A stretch of 64,000 nt of DNA from Babylonia areolata (GCF_041734735.1 NC_134899.1:9607611-9671610); one strand, 5' to 3'. Shown: positions 37,715-44,576, counted from the first letter of the stretch. A program made the numbers and translations. The notes: a model not told the origin generated them from the sequence alone.

Positions 37715-39773
37715 CTGCTATGTTGTCACTGTCAACAGACCCCACATGGTATTGTGACGTTGGTTCAAACACGAAAGGAAACGTCTCAGGAAGCTGCAGC
37801 GCCCTCTCGCCCTCCTTCACCAGGGTAGACAACTTTTCCTCATCCACTCCACTGACATAGCACCGGGCCTCCTGCAGACCCAGAGCCAACAATAAGCAGT
37901 TTCAGAACCAGAAACACTGTCTTGTCAGGGTTAGATAAATTAAGAGAATGAATGGCCCTTCACAGAAATACTGCATGTACACATTTAAAAAAAAAAAAAA
38001 AATGTATACACTAACAAAATCACAAGCACCAACTCTCATACAAATCCAGCTATCACAGTATCATGTTTTTTTTCACAAACTACTCTGTAAAATATTGCTG
38101 AGTAAAATGAAGCATACACATAAAAACAAACAAACACAAGTATCGTACAGTGTTCACCACAGCCGCTGCCCCTCATGAAGCATCAGAGAAACAATCAATA
38201 TAAACTTCCCAAGTAATTATTCAGATATCTATTTCACTTTCAAAATTATTTGTACCCTTCTTTTTATCAATACGAATAATGCACATATGTGCTTCTGAAA
38301 GACATTAAACAACTGATTGATAATATCAAAAAGATAAAAGTAAATGGCCCTTCACAGAAATACTGCATGTACACATTTAAAAAAATAAAATAAAATAAAT
38401 TATTGTATACATTAACAAAATCACAAGCACCAACTCTCATACAAATCCAGCTATCACAGTATTACTTCTTTTTTTTTTCACAAACTACTCTGTAAAATAT
38501 TGCTGAGTAAAATGAAGCATACACATTAAAAAAAACAACAACACAAGTATCATACAGTGTTCACCACAGCCGCTGCCCCTCATGAAGCACCAGAGAAACA
38601 ATCAATATAAACTTCCCAAGTAATTATTCAGATATCTATTTCACTTTCAAAATGATTTGTATCTTTCTTTTTATCAATATGAATAATGCACATATGTGCT
38701 TCTGAAAGACATTAAACAACTGATTGATAATATAAAAAAGATAAAAGTAATTTCATGATTCAAAATAAAAGATAAAAGCAATTATGATTTGTACTGCTCC
38801 CTCTTCTATTCCATTTCAGTGTATTACCTTCAAACTGTTCTCCCTAATTCACCAAACACACTACTCCAGGTTACATAAAAGGCAACTGTGATAAACCTAA
38901 ACATTTTCTTAACGCCTTGACTGCTAAATCTTGCTGAAATGAGATGTTGTGGCACGTATTTAAAGCGTAATCAGTACCATTCATGTACTCTTAAAGTGAA
39001 AAATTTTAATTTGCTGAACAAAGTAATGCAGCCCAAGGAGGAAAAAGCCGAAATAAAGAGTGGTGACCGACATCCTGACCTGAACGCTTTATCTTATCTC
39101 AGTGAGGTGACAGCCTTTCACTGAGAAGACTTGTCAGCAATAGACAAGGGGTTAACTTGACTGTGAACCAGGAAGTGAGAACTGGTCAAAGGTATAGAAT
39201 CATCATCCAGTCCCAAAATCAGCCAGGTTAGTTTTTAATATGATTTTTTTTTTCTTTCTTTTTTTTTTTTTTTTTTTTTTTTCCAATTTGTCTCTAAAAT
39301 TGCACTGACAGAATTAAAAAAAAAAGAAGAAAAAAAACAACAACAAAACAACTGAATGAAACACAGAGACATCACTCCATCATTACCAAAGCTTGAGTCA
39401 AACAAACATTGGAATCATGCAGAATTCTTCAAAGAGCTTTCACCCCATTTGGTTGTTCAAAGAATGATCTAAGAAACGAAAACAAATAACAATTTTTCCT
39501 CTTCTTTTTTCTTTTTCTTTTTTTTAATTTTTTTTTTTTTTTTTTTTTTTTAGCCCAGTACCTTCTGCTCTTTAATCCAGTCGGAAACGGATCGCAGACT
39601 GAAGTTAGCCCAGCTGCCACTGTAGTAGGAATTCCTGTGGACAACAAGGTATGTAACTAATTATCACAACCATATTCTTTTTTATTGTTTTTTCCTTAAA
39701 ATGTGTGTTTACTTAAGTTACACTGTAGAGTCAGTCTGAAAATGTAGTCTAATTTCTCTCTCTCTCTTTCTCT

Positions 39774-39846
<73 letters not shown>

Positions 39847-40863
39847 TCATTGATAAATCATTATGTTGACCTATGTTAATTTTCACTTTTTGTGCTCTCT
39901 CTCTCTCTCTCTCTCTGTCCTCTTATATCTCTCTCCTCTTATTCTCCTCTATTTAGTGTTGTAAATGTCAAATTACCATTCGTGTTTCCATGATGGAGTG
40001 ATGTGTCTGTTTATTCCATAAACAAAGGGGGGAATCATTATATCAGTACAGCATGTATATATACATGCTGTACTGATATAATGATTCCCCCCTTTGTTTA
40101 TGTTACTGTTTTCCCTTCGAGGACTGAATGAAAAAAAGCATTATTTTGCATACTCTACTACCCTCAGATAATGAAATTTATTCAGTTCAAATTCTCTCTC
40201 TCTCTTTTTTTTTATTTTTTATTTTTTTGCTCGCTCCCAGAACTATTAAAATGGCATTATTTCTATTACTGCTTTTGTAATATGTGCATGCTTATTTTCG
40301 TCTCATCTTTTGGTGTTCTTTTTTTTTTCCATTTAATTTTATTCATTGATTGATCATTATCTTGACCTATGTTAATTTTCATTCTTTTTGTACTCTCTCT
40401 GTCTCTTTCTCTATCTTTCCCCTTATATCTCTCTCTTCTTATTCTCCTTTATTTAGTGTAGTAAATGTCAAATTACCATTCATGTATCCATGACTATAAT
40501 ATGCATGCTGTACTGATATAATGATTCCCCCTTTGTTTATGTCACTGTTTCCCCTTCGAGGGCTGCATGAAAAAAAAAAAATTGCTTACTGTATTACCTT
40601 CAGAAAATAAAATTTATTCAAGTTATTAATTTATTCTCTCTCTGTCAGGAACTGGATGTAAAAAAAAGCACACCAGAGCTTATCTATTATCGTTGAAATA
40701 AAGAATTTTGTCTGGTCTCTCTTGTGTCTATAGGTATATCTCTCTCTCCTTACACATGTATACATTACGATTATGATAAATACTTATGTATATATATATA
40801 TATATATATATTTATTTTATTTTAGATTCCATAAACACAAGCATGTAGTGATGCGCATAGAAT

Positions 40864-40899
<36 letters not shown>

Positions 40900-40960
40900 C
40901 ATGCGTGCATCTTCACAAATAAAAATCAAACATACACACATTGTATGTATACCTTTACAG

Positions 40961-40994
<34 letters not shown>

Positions 40995-41051
40995 TGTTTG
41001 CGCTCACAAATAAAAATCAAACATGAACACATTGTATGCATACCTTTACAG

Positions 41052-41088
<37 letters not shown>

Positions 41089-41704
41089 TACACACACTCA
41101 GGAGACAACCAACCTGTCAAGGTGTAAAACTGACAATCCAATTCTTGAGAATGCAGCTGCAAGAAGTGTTTCTGGTAAACCTGCACGGTTAGGAACAAAA
41201 ATCATATGCATGACTACACAGTACAAACAATGCAACCATTCATCTGACAATAACTTCTAGAACAGACTCTCTCTCTTTCTCTCTCTATTTCAGTAAGTCT
41301 TAACATCTTAAATACAAAGTCATGACAGCTATTTCATAATGCTGGTTATTGATAAATGCTTCAAAAATTTAATCTCAATCAATCTCAAGACCAGTTAACA
41401 GTTAAGTACTGCTTCTTGAAAAAAAACCGTTTCATCCGCTGGTGCTGTTTGCAGTCTGGTAAGTACTGGCAGTAGGCCGAGTAGTTGACGATAACCAAGT
41501 AAAAGCAAATGCTGTTCAGCATATTAAAATGTCTGTAATTACCAACGAGGGGGGCATAATATAAACATAAACCTGTATAAGAAACGATGTTCGCTGTTCA
41601 CTTTCCATAATGTTTACAAATACTGCACACACAACATCACGTGATGATGAATTACCTGTGCCCAAGACAATAACATCAAATTCTTCTGGAAGATCCGAGG
41701 CCAT
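14196..41704 (-). CDS. CHM: Rab escort protein (REP, component A of Rab geranylgeranyl transferase), 17 coding exons
   Basis: Exons, 5' to 3' on the minus strand: 41704..41656, 41180..41114, 39634..39562, 37871..37741, 36237..35793, 34302..34186, 32078..31958, 30576..30461, 28600..28494, 27911..27837, 26525..26481, 26238..26179, 24897..24837, 23655..23556, 18973..18890, 16700..16549, 14573..14196. The total is 2181 nt, 726 residues and a stop, with phase kept at every junction. REP presents newly made Rab GTPases to the geranylgeranyl transferase and then delivers them to membranes. It belongs to the GDI/REP superfamily. The start reads [17 protein letters not shown], then [20 protein letters not shown] (the dinucleotide-binding-like REP/GDI motif) and [13 protein letters not shown]. 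The GDI core shows [59 protein letters not shown] and LSAVFGGIY. Human REP1 is 653 residues; the extra length is in the acidic linker and C-terminal tail. The exon 4 donor (GG|GTCTGT) is weak, chosen for phase. Confidence 0.95.
15231..15462 (+). mobile_element. MITE family B, 232 bp, TTAA-flanked
   Basis: The left end is TTAACTCACTCAGTACGGCC and the right end is CGTATGGAGAGAGTTAA. It lies in the last CHM intron. Other copies: 29483, 47426 (minus), 52589 (left end missing) and 60277. Confidence 0.88.
15584..15950 (+). mobile_element. SINE family 2 copy (tRNA-derived), diverged
   Basis: The head reads CACAACAGCCAAGTGGTTCA with box B TTGTTCGAATCA. The 3' body has CCCAACATGCACATCC and GCAGCCCACAAATGCG. 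Confidence 0.75.
16025..16375 (+). mobile_element. Repeat element end with (GATAA)n
   Basis: (AAGAT)n is followed by AACTTTATTATCTCCAACTG and GAGAAATTTGGTCAGGTGCA. A second GATAAGATAAGAATAAAGAT occurs at 16332. I have seen such ends in lophotrochozoan retroelements, but the family is not assigned. Confidence 0.5.
16791..17035 (+). mobile_element. Unclassified repeat family X, copy 1
   Basis: The start GGAAATTTTCTTCCTAAAAT, middle CCTGTGCAAACTACTACCCG and end GCGCCCTCTTTTTCCGGCAG are shared with the element at 36699-36955. This copy lacks about 21 bp present in that one. Confidence 0.7.
17255..17815. repeat. Large inverted repeat, arms about 220 bp
   Basis: The left arm, 17255-17475, reads AACAGCAGGCCAGAAGGAGG through GGCACTCAATTCCGTATCA. 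The right arm, 17580-17815, is its reverse complement with few differences by eye. The arms are separated by about 105 bp holding a (CA)n run. It lies in the CHM intron between exons 15 and 16. Confidence 0.88.
17820..18310 (+). mobile_element. Interspersed repeat of the 'aacccggtgttcgg' type
   Basis: It opens GTAAACAAAGTGAGTCTATG, continues with TAACCCGGTGTTCGG and (TG)n, and carries AGTTGACACCAAATTTGGCA. I recall near-identical sequence as a common repeat in caenogastropods (including cone snails); this is memory, not a search. Confidence 0.55.
18375..18485 (+). mobile_element. tRNA-like SINE fragment
   Basis: The stretch AGTGTCAAGTCTTTCAATAT followed by GAGGGTCCAGAGTTCCAACC has an anticodon-arm to box-B layout. 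Confidence 0.5.
18490..18870 (+). repeat. (CA)n microsatellite block beside CHM exon 15
   Basis: About 380 bp is mostly CA with short interruptions. On the gene's strand this is a (TG)n tract starting about 20 bases after the exon 15 donor. Confidence 0.9.
18952..19176 (-). repeat. Threefold tandem repeat covering the CHM exon 15 splice acceptor
   Basis: Three units of about 75-80 bp each contain, on the minus strand, the intron end GTTGTGGATGTTTGT followed by a CAG and the first 12-24 bases of the exon. The functional acceptor AG is at 18974-18975. The two upstream copies have AG at 19044-19045 and 19125-19126. Confidence 0.9.
19142..19365 (+). repeat. (TGCTG/TGTTG)n pentamer array
   Basis: Over 200 bp of the five-base unit GCTGT/GTTGT lies just upstream (gene sense) of the triplicated acceptor and links its units. 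Confidence 0.9.
19440..19602 (-). mobile_element. SINE family 3 fragment (tRNA head end)
   Basis: The reverse complement reads GTGATGGCCTGGTAGTAATG, with CCATGGGTTTGATTCCCATG as box B. The body is short. Confidence 0.65.
19655..20025 (-). mobile_element. SINE family 2 copy, nearly full length
   Basis: It runs from (TTC)n and GCGTTCGTGGGC to GATTCGAACCCGGGACCCTC, with TTGACAGTCCAACACTTTAA at the tRNA head. The last bases of the head are missing compared with 22744-23105. Confidence 0.88.
20035..20300 (+). repeat. (TG)n microsatellite runs
   Basis: TG runs lie at 20045-20080 and 20245-20275, with G/T-rich DNA between. Confidence 0.85.
20490..21552. mobile_element. TTAA-flanked element D, about 1.06 kb, non-autonomous
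   Basis: The left end is TTAACCCTTTCGCTGCC and the right end is GGCAGCCTAGGGGTTAA. The ends are imperfect inverted repeats bounded by TTAA. Near the right end the palindrome ATGACGAGTTATCTCGTCAT occurs twice, about 47 bp apart. No transposase frame is visible. It lies in a CHM intron. Confidence 0.7.
21563..21900 (+). mobile_element. SINE family 3 copy, diverged
   Basis: The head reads ATGGAGCCTAGTGGTAAGTT and box B reads CGGTTCAAATCCCAC. The body has CACACTTAGCGCACACAGAT. Confidence 0.7.
21925..22170 (+). mobile_element. MITE family A copy
   Basis: The right end, GGCGGTGAAAGGGTTAA, is intact; the left end has decayed. The body is close to the copy at 50366, for example TCCTACCACCGAACATTAAG. 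Confidence 0.85.
22425..23180 (-). mobile_element. SINE family 2 copy, older, interrupted by a younger copy
   Basis: The 3' body lies at 22448-22733, and the tRNA head remnant (AAGGTTCAAACCCAGGACCC) at 23120-23175. The two halves are separated by the younger copy at 22744-23105. Confidence 0.8.
22744..23105 (-). mobile_element. SINE family 2, complete, with 10-bp target duplication
   Basis: The reverse complement starts GGCGCAATAGCCGAGTGG (box A) and GGTTCGAATCACGG (box B), and ends in (GAA)n. TTAACCCACC occurs at 22734-22743 and again at 23106-23115 as a perfect target-site duplication. Confidence 0.92.
24250..24335 (-). mobile_element. Repeat family X, short copy in reverse orientation
   Basis: CCCCTGCCGGAGTCTGCACT, then AGTTGGGTCACTGTTAAGTA, is the reverse complement of bases 36740-36775. 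Confidence 0.65.
24368..24432 (+). repeat. C-run and (CA)n
   Basis: Two poly-C/(CA)n blocks occur in tandem. Confidence 0.85.
24940..25304. mobile_element. TTAA-flanked element E, 365 bp
   Basis: The left end is TTAACCCCTTCACTGCTAG and the right end is CTCAGTCAAGAGGTTAA. It carries internal CATGACGTACAGCGCACGTC and CATGATGTATGCTGCACGTC repeats. Confidence 0.65.
26283..26415 (+). repeat. (TG)n tract between CHM exons 11 and 12
   Basis: TG repeats lie only 45 bp from exon 12 and 66 bp from exon 11. Confidence 0.85.
27235..27465 (-). mobile_element. SINE family 3 fragment
   Basis: ACAGAATTTTACCAGGGACA, then CTCATCCAAAAGACTAGCAC, is the reverse of the SINE 3 body. Confidence 0.7.
27490..27805 (+). 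repeat. (CA)n block next to CHM exon 10
   Basis: About 300 bp of CA-rich DNA ends about 30 bp from the exon 10 donor. Confidence 0.9.
28140..28212 (+). repeat. (TG)n microsatellite
   Basis: Two long TG runs occur with one interruption. Confidence 0.92.
28250..28400 (+). mobile_element. LINE/SINE 3' tail fragment with (CAT)n/(TAA)n
   Basis: TTGCAAAGTGCTTTGAGAGG followed by AAAGTGCTATATAAACATCA is the L2-type 3' tail (GCGCTTTGAG...GCGCTATATAAA class). Confidence 0.6.
28720..29050 (+). repeat. Four tandem copies of SINE family 4 segment
   Basis: TAGCACTGAATCTTGTGCAG, then ACAAATCAAAGTGCTTTCAC, recurs at about 28730, 28820, 28895 and 29000. The copies are separated by A-runs, (CAG)n or (GAA)n. 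One copy elsewhere is at 58855. Confidence 0.8.
29150..29480 (+). mobile_element. SINE family 2 copy, diverged
   Basis: The head GTGCGGTTTAAGTGGACTTT is decayed. The body has GGGTGGAGATTTTTCCCAGT and AACAGAGTATGGCTGCC. Confidence 0.7.
29483..29714 (+). mobile_element. MITE family B copy inserted at a TTAA of a minisatellite
   Basis: The ends are TTAACTCACTCAGTACGGCC and GTATGGAGAGAGTTAA. The flanks TACTATT and GCACAAATATTATAG rejoin to the unit sequence of the array that follows (ACTATTTAAGCACAAA), which shows a clean TTAA duplication. Confidence 0.9.
29715..30380 (+). repeat. 74-bp minisatellite, about 9 units, in a CHM intron
   Basis: The unit contains CACAAATATTATAGCATCTA, TTCAATGCCCAATACAAAT and GGTTTTAGCCCAGCTACTAT. 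It ends about 80 bp from exon 8. Confidence 0.9.
31185..31910 (+). mobile_element. MITE family C copy with an internal 54-bp expansion
   Basis: The left part (CCCCTTGTCTGCTAAACTTT, then ACAGAATGGTGACTGACATC) matches the MITE at 38909-39155. From 31330 the segment CTGACATCCTGACCTGTAAG, then CTCTGTCTTATCTCAGTGAG and GTGACAGCCCTTCA, is repeated about 11 times. The array stops about 50 bp from the CHM exon 7 donor. Confidence 0.85.
32285..32900 (+). mobile_element. CR1/L2-like LINE fragment (reverse transcriptase C-terminus), antisense in CHM
   Basis: Its nucleotides are close to 62150-62760, for example CTATTTCCTCTGCAAGAATG and AATCGACTACTGTAATCTCT. The frame is broken, so it is a dead copy. 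Confidence 0.85.
33690..33830 (+). mobile_element. SINE family 5 copy after (TAA)n
   Basis: (AATAATA)n is followed by ATGGATACTAATATAGCACA and AATCTGTTCTTGGTGCTTTA. Confidence 0.7.
33905..33990 (-). mobile_element. SINE family 3 3' end fragment
   Basis: GTATTTGTATTTCTATTTCT leads into TCTGTGTGAAATTCAGGCTG and CTCTCCCCAGGGAGA. Confidence 0.75.
34318..34956. mobile_element. TTAA-flanked element related to MITE B, about 639 bp
   Basis: The left end is TTAACTCCCTTAGTACTGCC and the right end is TTCGTCCGGAGTGAGTTAA. Its ends resemble MITE B, but the interior is different and longer. The right TTAA is shared with the next element. Confidence 0.7.
34953..35327 (-). mobile_element. MITE family C copy, split by a SINE
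   Basis: The left end is TTAACCACTTGTCTGCTG and the right end is CCGCAGTCAGGGGTTATT. GATGTCACCTCACTGAGATA places it antisense to the copies at 31185 and 38909. A SINE family 2 piece interrupts it at 35036-35148. Confidence 0.8.
35036..35148 (+). mobile_element. SINE family 2, 5'-truncated, with 13-bp target duplication
   Basis: CCCCGAAAATGGAGTATGGC through GCAGCCCACAAACGA is flanked by AGATTACAGGTCA at 35023-35035 and 35149-35161. Confidence 0.92.
35793..36237 (-). CDS. CHM: CHM exon 5: acidic Ser/Thr/Glu-rich insert of REP
   Basis: This 445-nt exon codes about 148 residues (107-255), rich in S, T, E, D and N with no globular motif until its end, [16 protein letters not shown] proteins carry a variable, low-complexity insert between their first conserved block and the GDI core that GDIs lack. 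This exon is that insert. Acceptor TTTCAG, donor AAG|GTATGC. Confidence 0.93.
36630..37258 (-). mobile_element. SINE family 2 copy, diverged, interrupted by repeat family X
   Basis: Flanking halves read GCAGCAACTCCCATGCTCAG at 36642 and TATGGCAGCCATTCACCACT, CATGGAATACAGGACCTTTA after 37005. The insert is 36699-36955. Confidence 0.75.
36699..36955 (+). mobile_element. Repeat family X, 257 bp, with 15-bp target duplication
   Basis: TTTTATGTGTATGAC occurs at 36684-36698 and 36956-36970. The element starts GGAAATTTTCTATCTAAAAT, holds CATACTTACCGTGACCCAAC and AGTGCAGACTCCGGCAGGGG, and ends near CTAAGTTTTTTAG. The long target duplication suggests a retroposed or other non-TTAA element. Confidence 0.85.
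37640..37715 (+). repeat. (TA)n(TG)n microsatellite by CHM exon 4
   Basis: On the gene strand an (AC)n run begins about 30 bases after the proposed exon 4 donor. Confidence 0.9.
37949..38748 (+). repeat. Tandem duplication with 392-bp period in CHM intron 3
   Basis: AATGGCCCTTCACAGAAATA starts at 37951 and 38343. Both copies carry CACAAGCACCAACTCTCATA and end in AACAACTGATTGATAAT. The copies differ by few bases and A-run lengths. Confidence 0.92.
38909..39155 (+). mobile_element. MITE family C, intact-looking, 247 bp
   Basis: The left end is TTAACGCCTTGACTGCT and the right end is GCAATAGACAAGGGGTTAA. It contains one copy of the 54-bp segment expanded at 31330-31905. Confidence 0.85.
39562..41704 (-). 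CDS. CHM: CHM exons 1-3: N-terminal nucleotide-fold motif
   Basis: These exons code residues 1-63. The start codon at 41702-41704 begins the typical REP start (acidic, then FDVIVLGTG). An upstream in-frame ATG 10 codons earlier (MIFFEEKAST) is not conserved in the family, so I prefer the second. Exon 2 supplies the G-L-P-E segment that distinguishes REP and GDI from true FAD enzymes. Exon 3 ends in DWIKEQK. Confidence 0.93.
39771..39842 (+). repeat. (TA)n microsatellite
   Basis: About 70 bp of TA. Confidence 0.95.
39845..40630 (+). repeat. Direct duplication, about 500 bp apart
   Basis: GACCTATGTTAATTTTCA, TAAATGTCAAATTACCATTC and TGCTGTACTGATATAATGAT occur in the same order at about 39870-40190 and 40365-40630. 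Only the first copy has the perfect palindrome. Confidence 0.85.
40017..40102. repeat. Perfect 86-bp palindrome, 43-bp arms, no spacer
   Basis: The left arm runs CATAAACAAAGGGGGGAATC to AGTACAGCATGTATA, and the right arm is its exact reverse complement ending CTTTGTTTATG. I matched every base by eye. Confidence 0.93.
40785..41092 (+). repeat. (TA)n and three (CA)n blocks near CHM exon 2
   Basis: CA runs lie at 40864-40898, 40964-40992 and 41054-41090. The segment AAATAAAAATCAAACAT with CATTGTATG is repeated twice between them. Confidence 0.88.
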
Positions 41705-41961
41705 CGTAGAAGCCTTTTCTTCAAAGAATATCAAGTCTCGAACTCACTACACTTTAATTGACTTGCCCTTTCTGTAACGTAACTGAGAGGATGACGATTT
41801 AAAAGACCAGTTTACAATTTGTCAATCCAGTCCCTGTCTCTCCAACAAATCAGCCCGCAAAGTAATTTCCCTTTCGACGCAAAATATAAGAGTGATTTCC
41901 CTTCCATCGCAAATTATGAGACTGGTTGATTCGAAAGAGAAAGCATTGTCTATCAACAACA
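41705..41961. promoter_or_regulatory. Head-to-head promoter region of CHM and ANAPC15
   Basis: Only 257 bp separate the two start codons, which point away from each other, so the promoters must overlap or lie in the first transcribed bases. It holds a perfect-period 30-bp tandem pair, GTAATTTCCCTTTCGACGCA / GTGATTTCCCTTCCATCGCA, at 41862-41921. I see no clear TATA box. Confidence 0.7.
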
Positions 41962-43537
41962 ATGGCAAATCCCCTGTTTCCATCTCTCATGCCAAATGCT
42001 GTCGACCGCTTGTGGTTTGCCGTCGATAAGCCATGTGATGACAACGAACAGCAAACGCAACAAGAAGCGGAATACAATGCATGGGTAATACATGACTACT
42101 TGTCAGTAATATATTTACTATGAGCAGATGATTAAAGTTAATTACTGTATCTGTATCTGTAGAATACGTTGCTATAGCCACTTATGACATAAACGCAACG
42201 GTGGGGGGGAGTGCGCAGCCTAGCATTACTGGTGTCCTGAGAGCCGTGCTTTGAAGCTCTCGACAGATGCTGTCGCCGTTGCCTCGTCCAGATGGTTCCA
42301 GTCACGAACAGTGCCAATAAAGAAGGAGTTTCTGAACTGCTCAGTCTGAGATCTGCCTACTACAAAGGATCTTGAATTGTTCCTCATGTGTTTGGAGATG
42401 GCACTTGTTGCGTTGTATTCTTTAAAGTCGCGAGGTTTGATGCGACGTCCTTCTTTGTGTGCAGGCAGGAAACCAGTAGGCGGTATGGCCGGTACTAACC
42501 CCACAACCACCTTGTACAGAAAAGTTAGGCGTAGATCACTTCTACGTTTCTGTAGCGTTGGCAGCTGCAGGGTAGATAACACCGGGAATAACTAACTTAT
42601 CATCTCACTGATGTCGTATATTGATAAATATCACACTCGCTGTGTCTGTTGCAGTTACAGAGCATGCATGGCTACTTGTTATTGATACTACGAGCAGATG
42701 AATATTTTATTTGATAAGTTAGTTATTTACTCACTGGTGTAATATATTGGTCAATATCATATGTGTCTGTTGCAGTTACAGAGCATTGGTTCCAAGGATC
42801 CTCATGTTGTTCCCATTGGGAAAACCCTGGAGGTATGATGCATAACAGAAAATAAATGTTTGAGAGAGAGAGAGAGAGTGTGTGTGTGTGTGAAAAATTC
42901 CTTAAACTAAAATGATATTGGTAACTGGAATTACTACAGATAGTTTGTGGAAACAGGCCAATTTATTTTAAGAATCAACATGCTGTATTAAGTATATTGT
43001 AGTGCTTGAATGTAAGTGTACATCATTGGTATGATGATTATTCTCATGAAAACAATTTGTGTTATGTGCGAGAGAGAGGGTGAGAGTGTGGAAGTCACCC
43101 ATATTAAAAGTAAGGCTTATCTGTGTAAACTGTAAAAAGCTAATTTATCAACACCAACTCAACTGTATTTTATCAGTGTTCCTTTATCAGTTCCACCAAA
43201 TGGTGGAAATAATCCTTCTAAAAAAAATGCTGAAGAATGTTCTCATTTGGCTACAAATATTATGATGATTGCACACATTTCCTGCACTTCGTTGATATAT
43301 GATATACACGTGTGTGTGTGTGTGTGTGTGTGTGTCAAAGATTATTGGATGTGAATTTTGTAAATTATTTATTGTTGTTGTTATAGAATTTGGTTTGTTT
43401 GCTTTTGTTAAGAAAGAACAACCTTATTCTAGAAAAAATGTTATTGAAAAATGAGTTTTTTAATGTGCATAATTGTCACTTTGTGTAAATGATTCTTTAT
43501 TTCTTCTTCTTCGTTTTTCATGATAAATGTTGACGTG

Positions 43538-43593
<56 letters not shown>

Positions 43594-44500
43594 AGAGAGA
43601 GAGGGAGAGAGAGATGGAAGGTCAACAATATGTATTTATAAAATAATGTTTGTTGAAGTTTATTGCTTATGATATATGAAACAAGGATCCAAAAGAAAGC
43701 AAAATTAAACGGAGTCATGGATTTTCTTTGAGTAGATTTCTGTGATACTACTATCAGTTGGCAAAGATTTTAGTTTGTTGAAAGTTTAATAATGGTTTAT
43801 GCTTTTATATTTTATATCTGTGGGTCAGTTGTGTTTTGAATGTGGTGATGTGATGAATGATTGAATCATTCTAAAAAAAAAAAAGTTTTGTTTCCACGAC
43901 CTGTCCCTGACCTAGGTATGCACTCATACGCACAGTCCCTGTATAAATGACTTATTTGTATGTTTTTTTTATGATTTGTTTTTCTTTTGACAGCTCAGAA
44001 TAGATGTTAAGTAACAAGATCAGTTCTCTGGTTTTTGCTTCCAGTAACTCATTAAACATATCAGGTTAATTGTTGTATAATAGAATGATTATTACAAATT
44101 CTTTTCTCCACTTAATTGTATTTTTCATTAAAATTCATTATTAATTACAGCTGTAAAATTAGAAAGGCTTGATCTTTTTTTGAAATTCCCCCCCCCCCCA
44201 TCTGTCACACTATACTTGTATACAGATTGTAGGCACTCGTCAAGCCTTTAACCCCTTTTGCTGAAAAGCGTCAGTTTTGCATTTAATTCAAAATTTAAAC
44301 AAAAACAGTGGGCAAAAAAGTAAGAACTCAAAATCACATAATGCTACTGGCAACTGTTCTGTCCTGGCAGCAAATGGATGAAGAGGACGATGAGGACGAA
44401 GACGACGAAGGTGAGGAGGATGAAGAAAGCGACACGAACGATGATGAGCTAGACACAGACATGATGGACGACAGAGACTCTGCAGACGATGCCAGCAATT
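41962..44500 (+). CDS. ANAPC15: Anaphase-promoting complex subunit 15, three exons (terminal exon uncertain)
   Basis: Exon 1, 41962..42084, reads MANPLFPSLMPNAVDRLWFA, then VDKPCDDNEQQTQQEAEYNAW. Exon 2, 42776..42832, reads LQSIGSKDPHVVPIGKTLE. Exon 3, 44371..44500, is a highly acidic D/E stretch ending DDRDSADDASN. Human ANAPC15 begins MSTLFPSLFPRVTETLWFNL and continues with an AWLQSIAEKDNNLVPIGK segment and an acidic tail, so the match is clear along the whole length. It is a small APC/C subunit that helps turn over the mitotic checkpoint complex. The three exons give 103 residues (human 121). The strong donor AATT|GTAAGT leaves phase 1. Joining to the AG at 46770 would give an immediate TGA, ending the protein at 103 residues; reading on without splicing would add about 20 odd residues. 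The true end is not settled. Confidence 0.9.
42079..42791 (+). repeat. Duplicated intron segment including the ANAPC15 exon 2 acceptor
   Basis: TGTCTGTTGCAGTTACAGAG followed by CAT occurs at 42643 and again at 42765; only the second leads into coding exon 2. The segment ACTACGAGCAGATGAATATT at 42689 matches ACTATGAGCAGATGATTAAA at 42118. The upstream copy is split by the LINE fragment. Confidence 0.85.
42190..42592 (-). mobile_element. LINE 3' coding end in ANAPC15 intron 1
   Basis: Minus-strand frame 42226-42582 reads LPTLQKRRSDLRLTFLYKVV, later FRNSFFIGTVRDWNHL and SVESFKARLSGH. This is the typical end of a non-LTR reverse transcriptase ORF (LxxRR, then a FF..W..L..FK.RL pattern). It is short but open. 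Confidence 0.8.
43308..43334 (+). repeat. (TG)n microsatellite
   Basis: A short TG run lies in ANAPC15 intron 2. Another 43-kb feature is the (TA)n at 43540-43590. Confidence 0.85.
43540..43612 (+). repeat. (TA)n(GA)n microsatellite
   Basis: About 50 bp of TA is followed by GAGAGAGAG-type sequence. Confidence 0.93.
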
Positions 44501-44576
44501 GTAAGTCCGTTTTCCCTCAGTCTCACTCTCAGGTTTTCTGTATGTTTAATTCCATGATTGTGCTGACAAATACGCT

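Noticed and set aside
41656-41734. Upstream ATG (MIFFEEKAST) as the CHM start
   Set aside because: The family starts at the second Met, just before the acidic residues and FDVIV; the upstream ten residues are likely 5' UTR.
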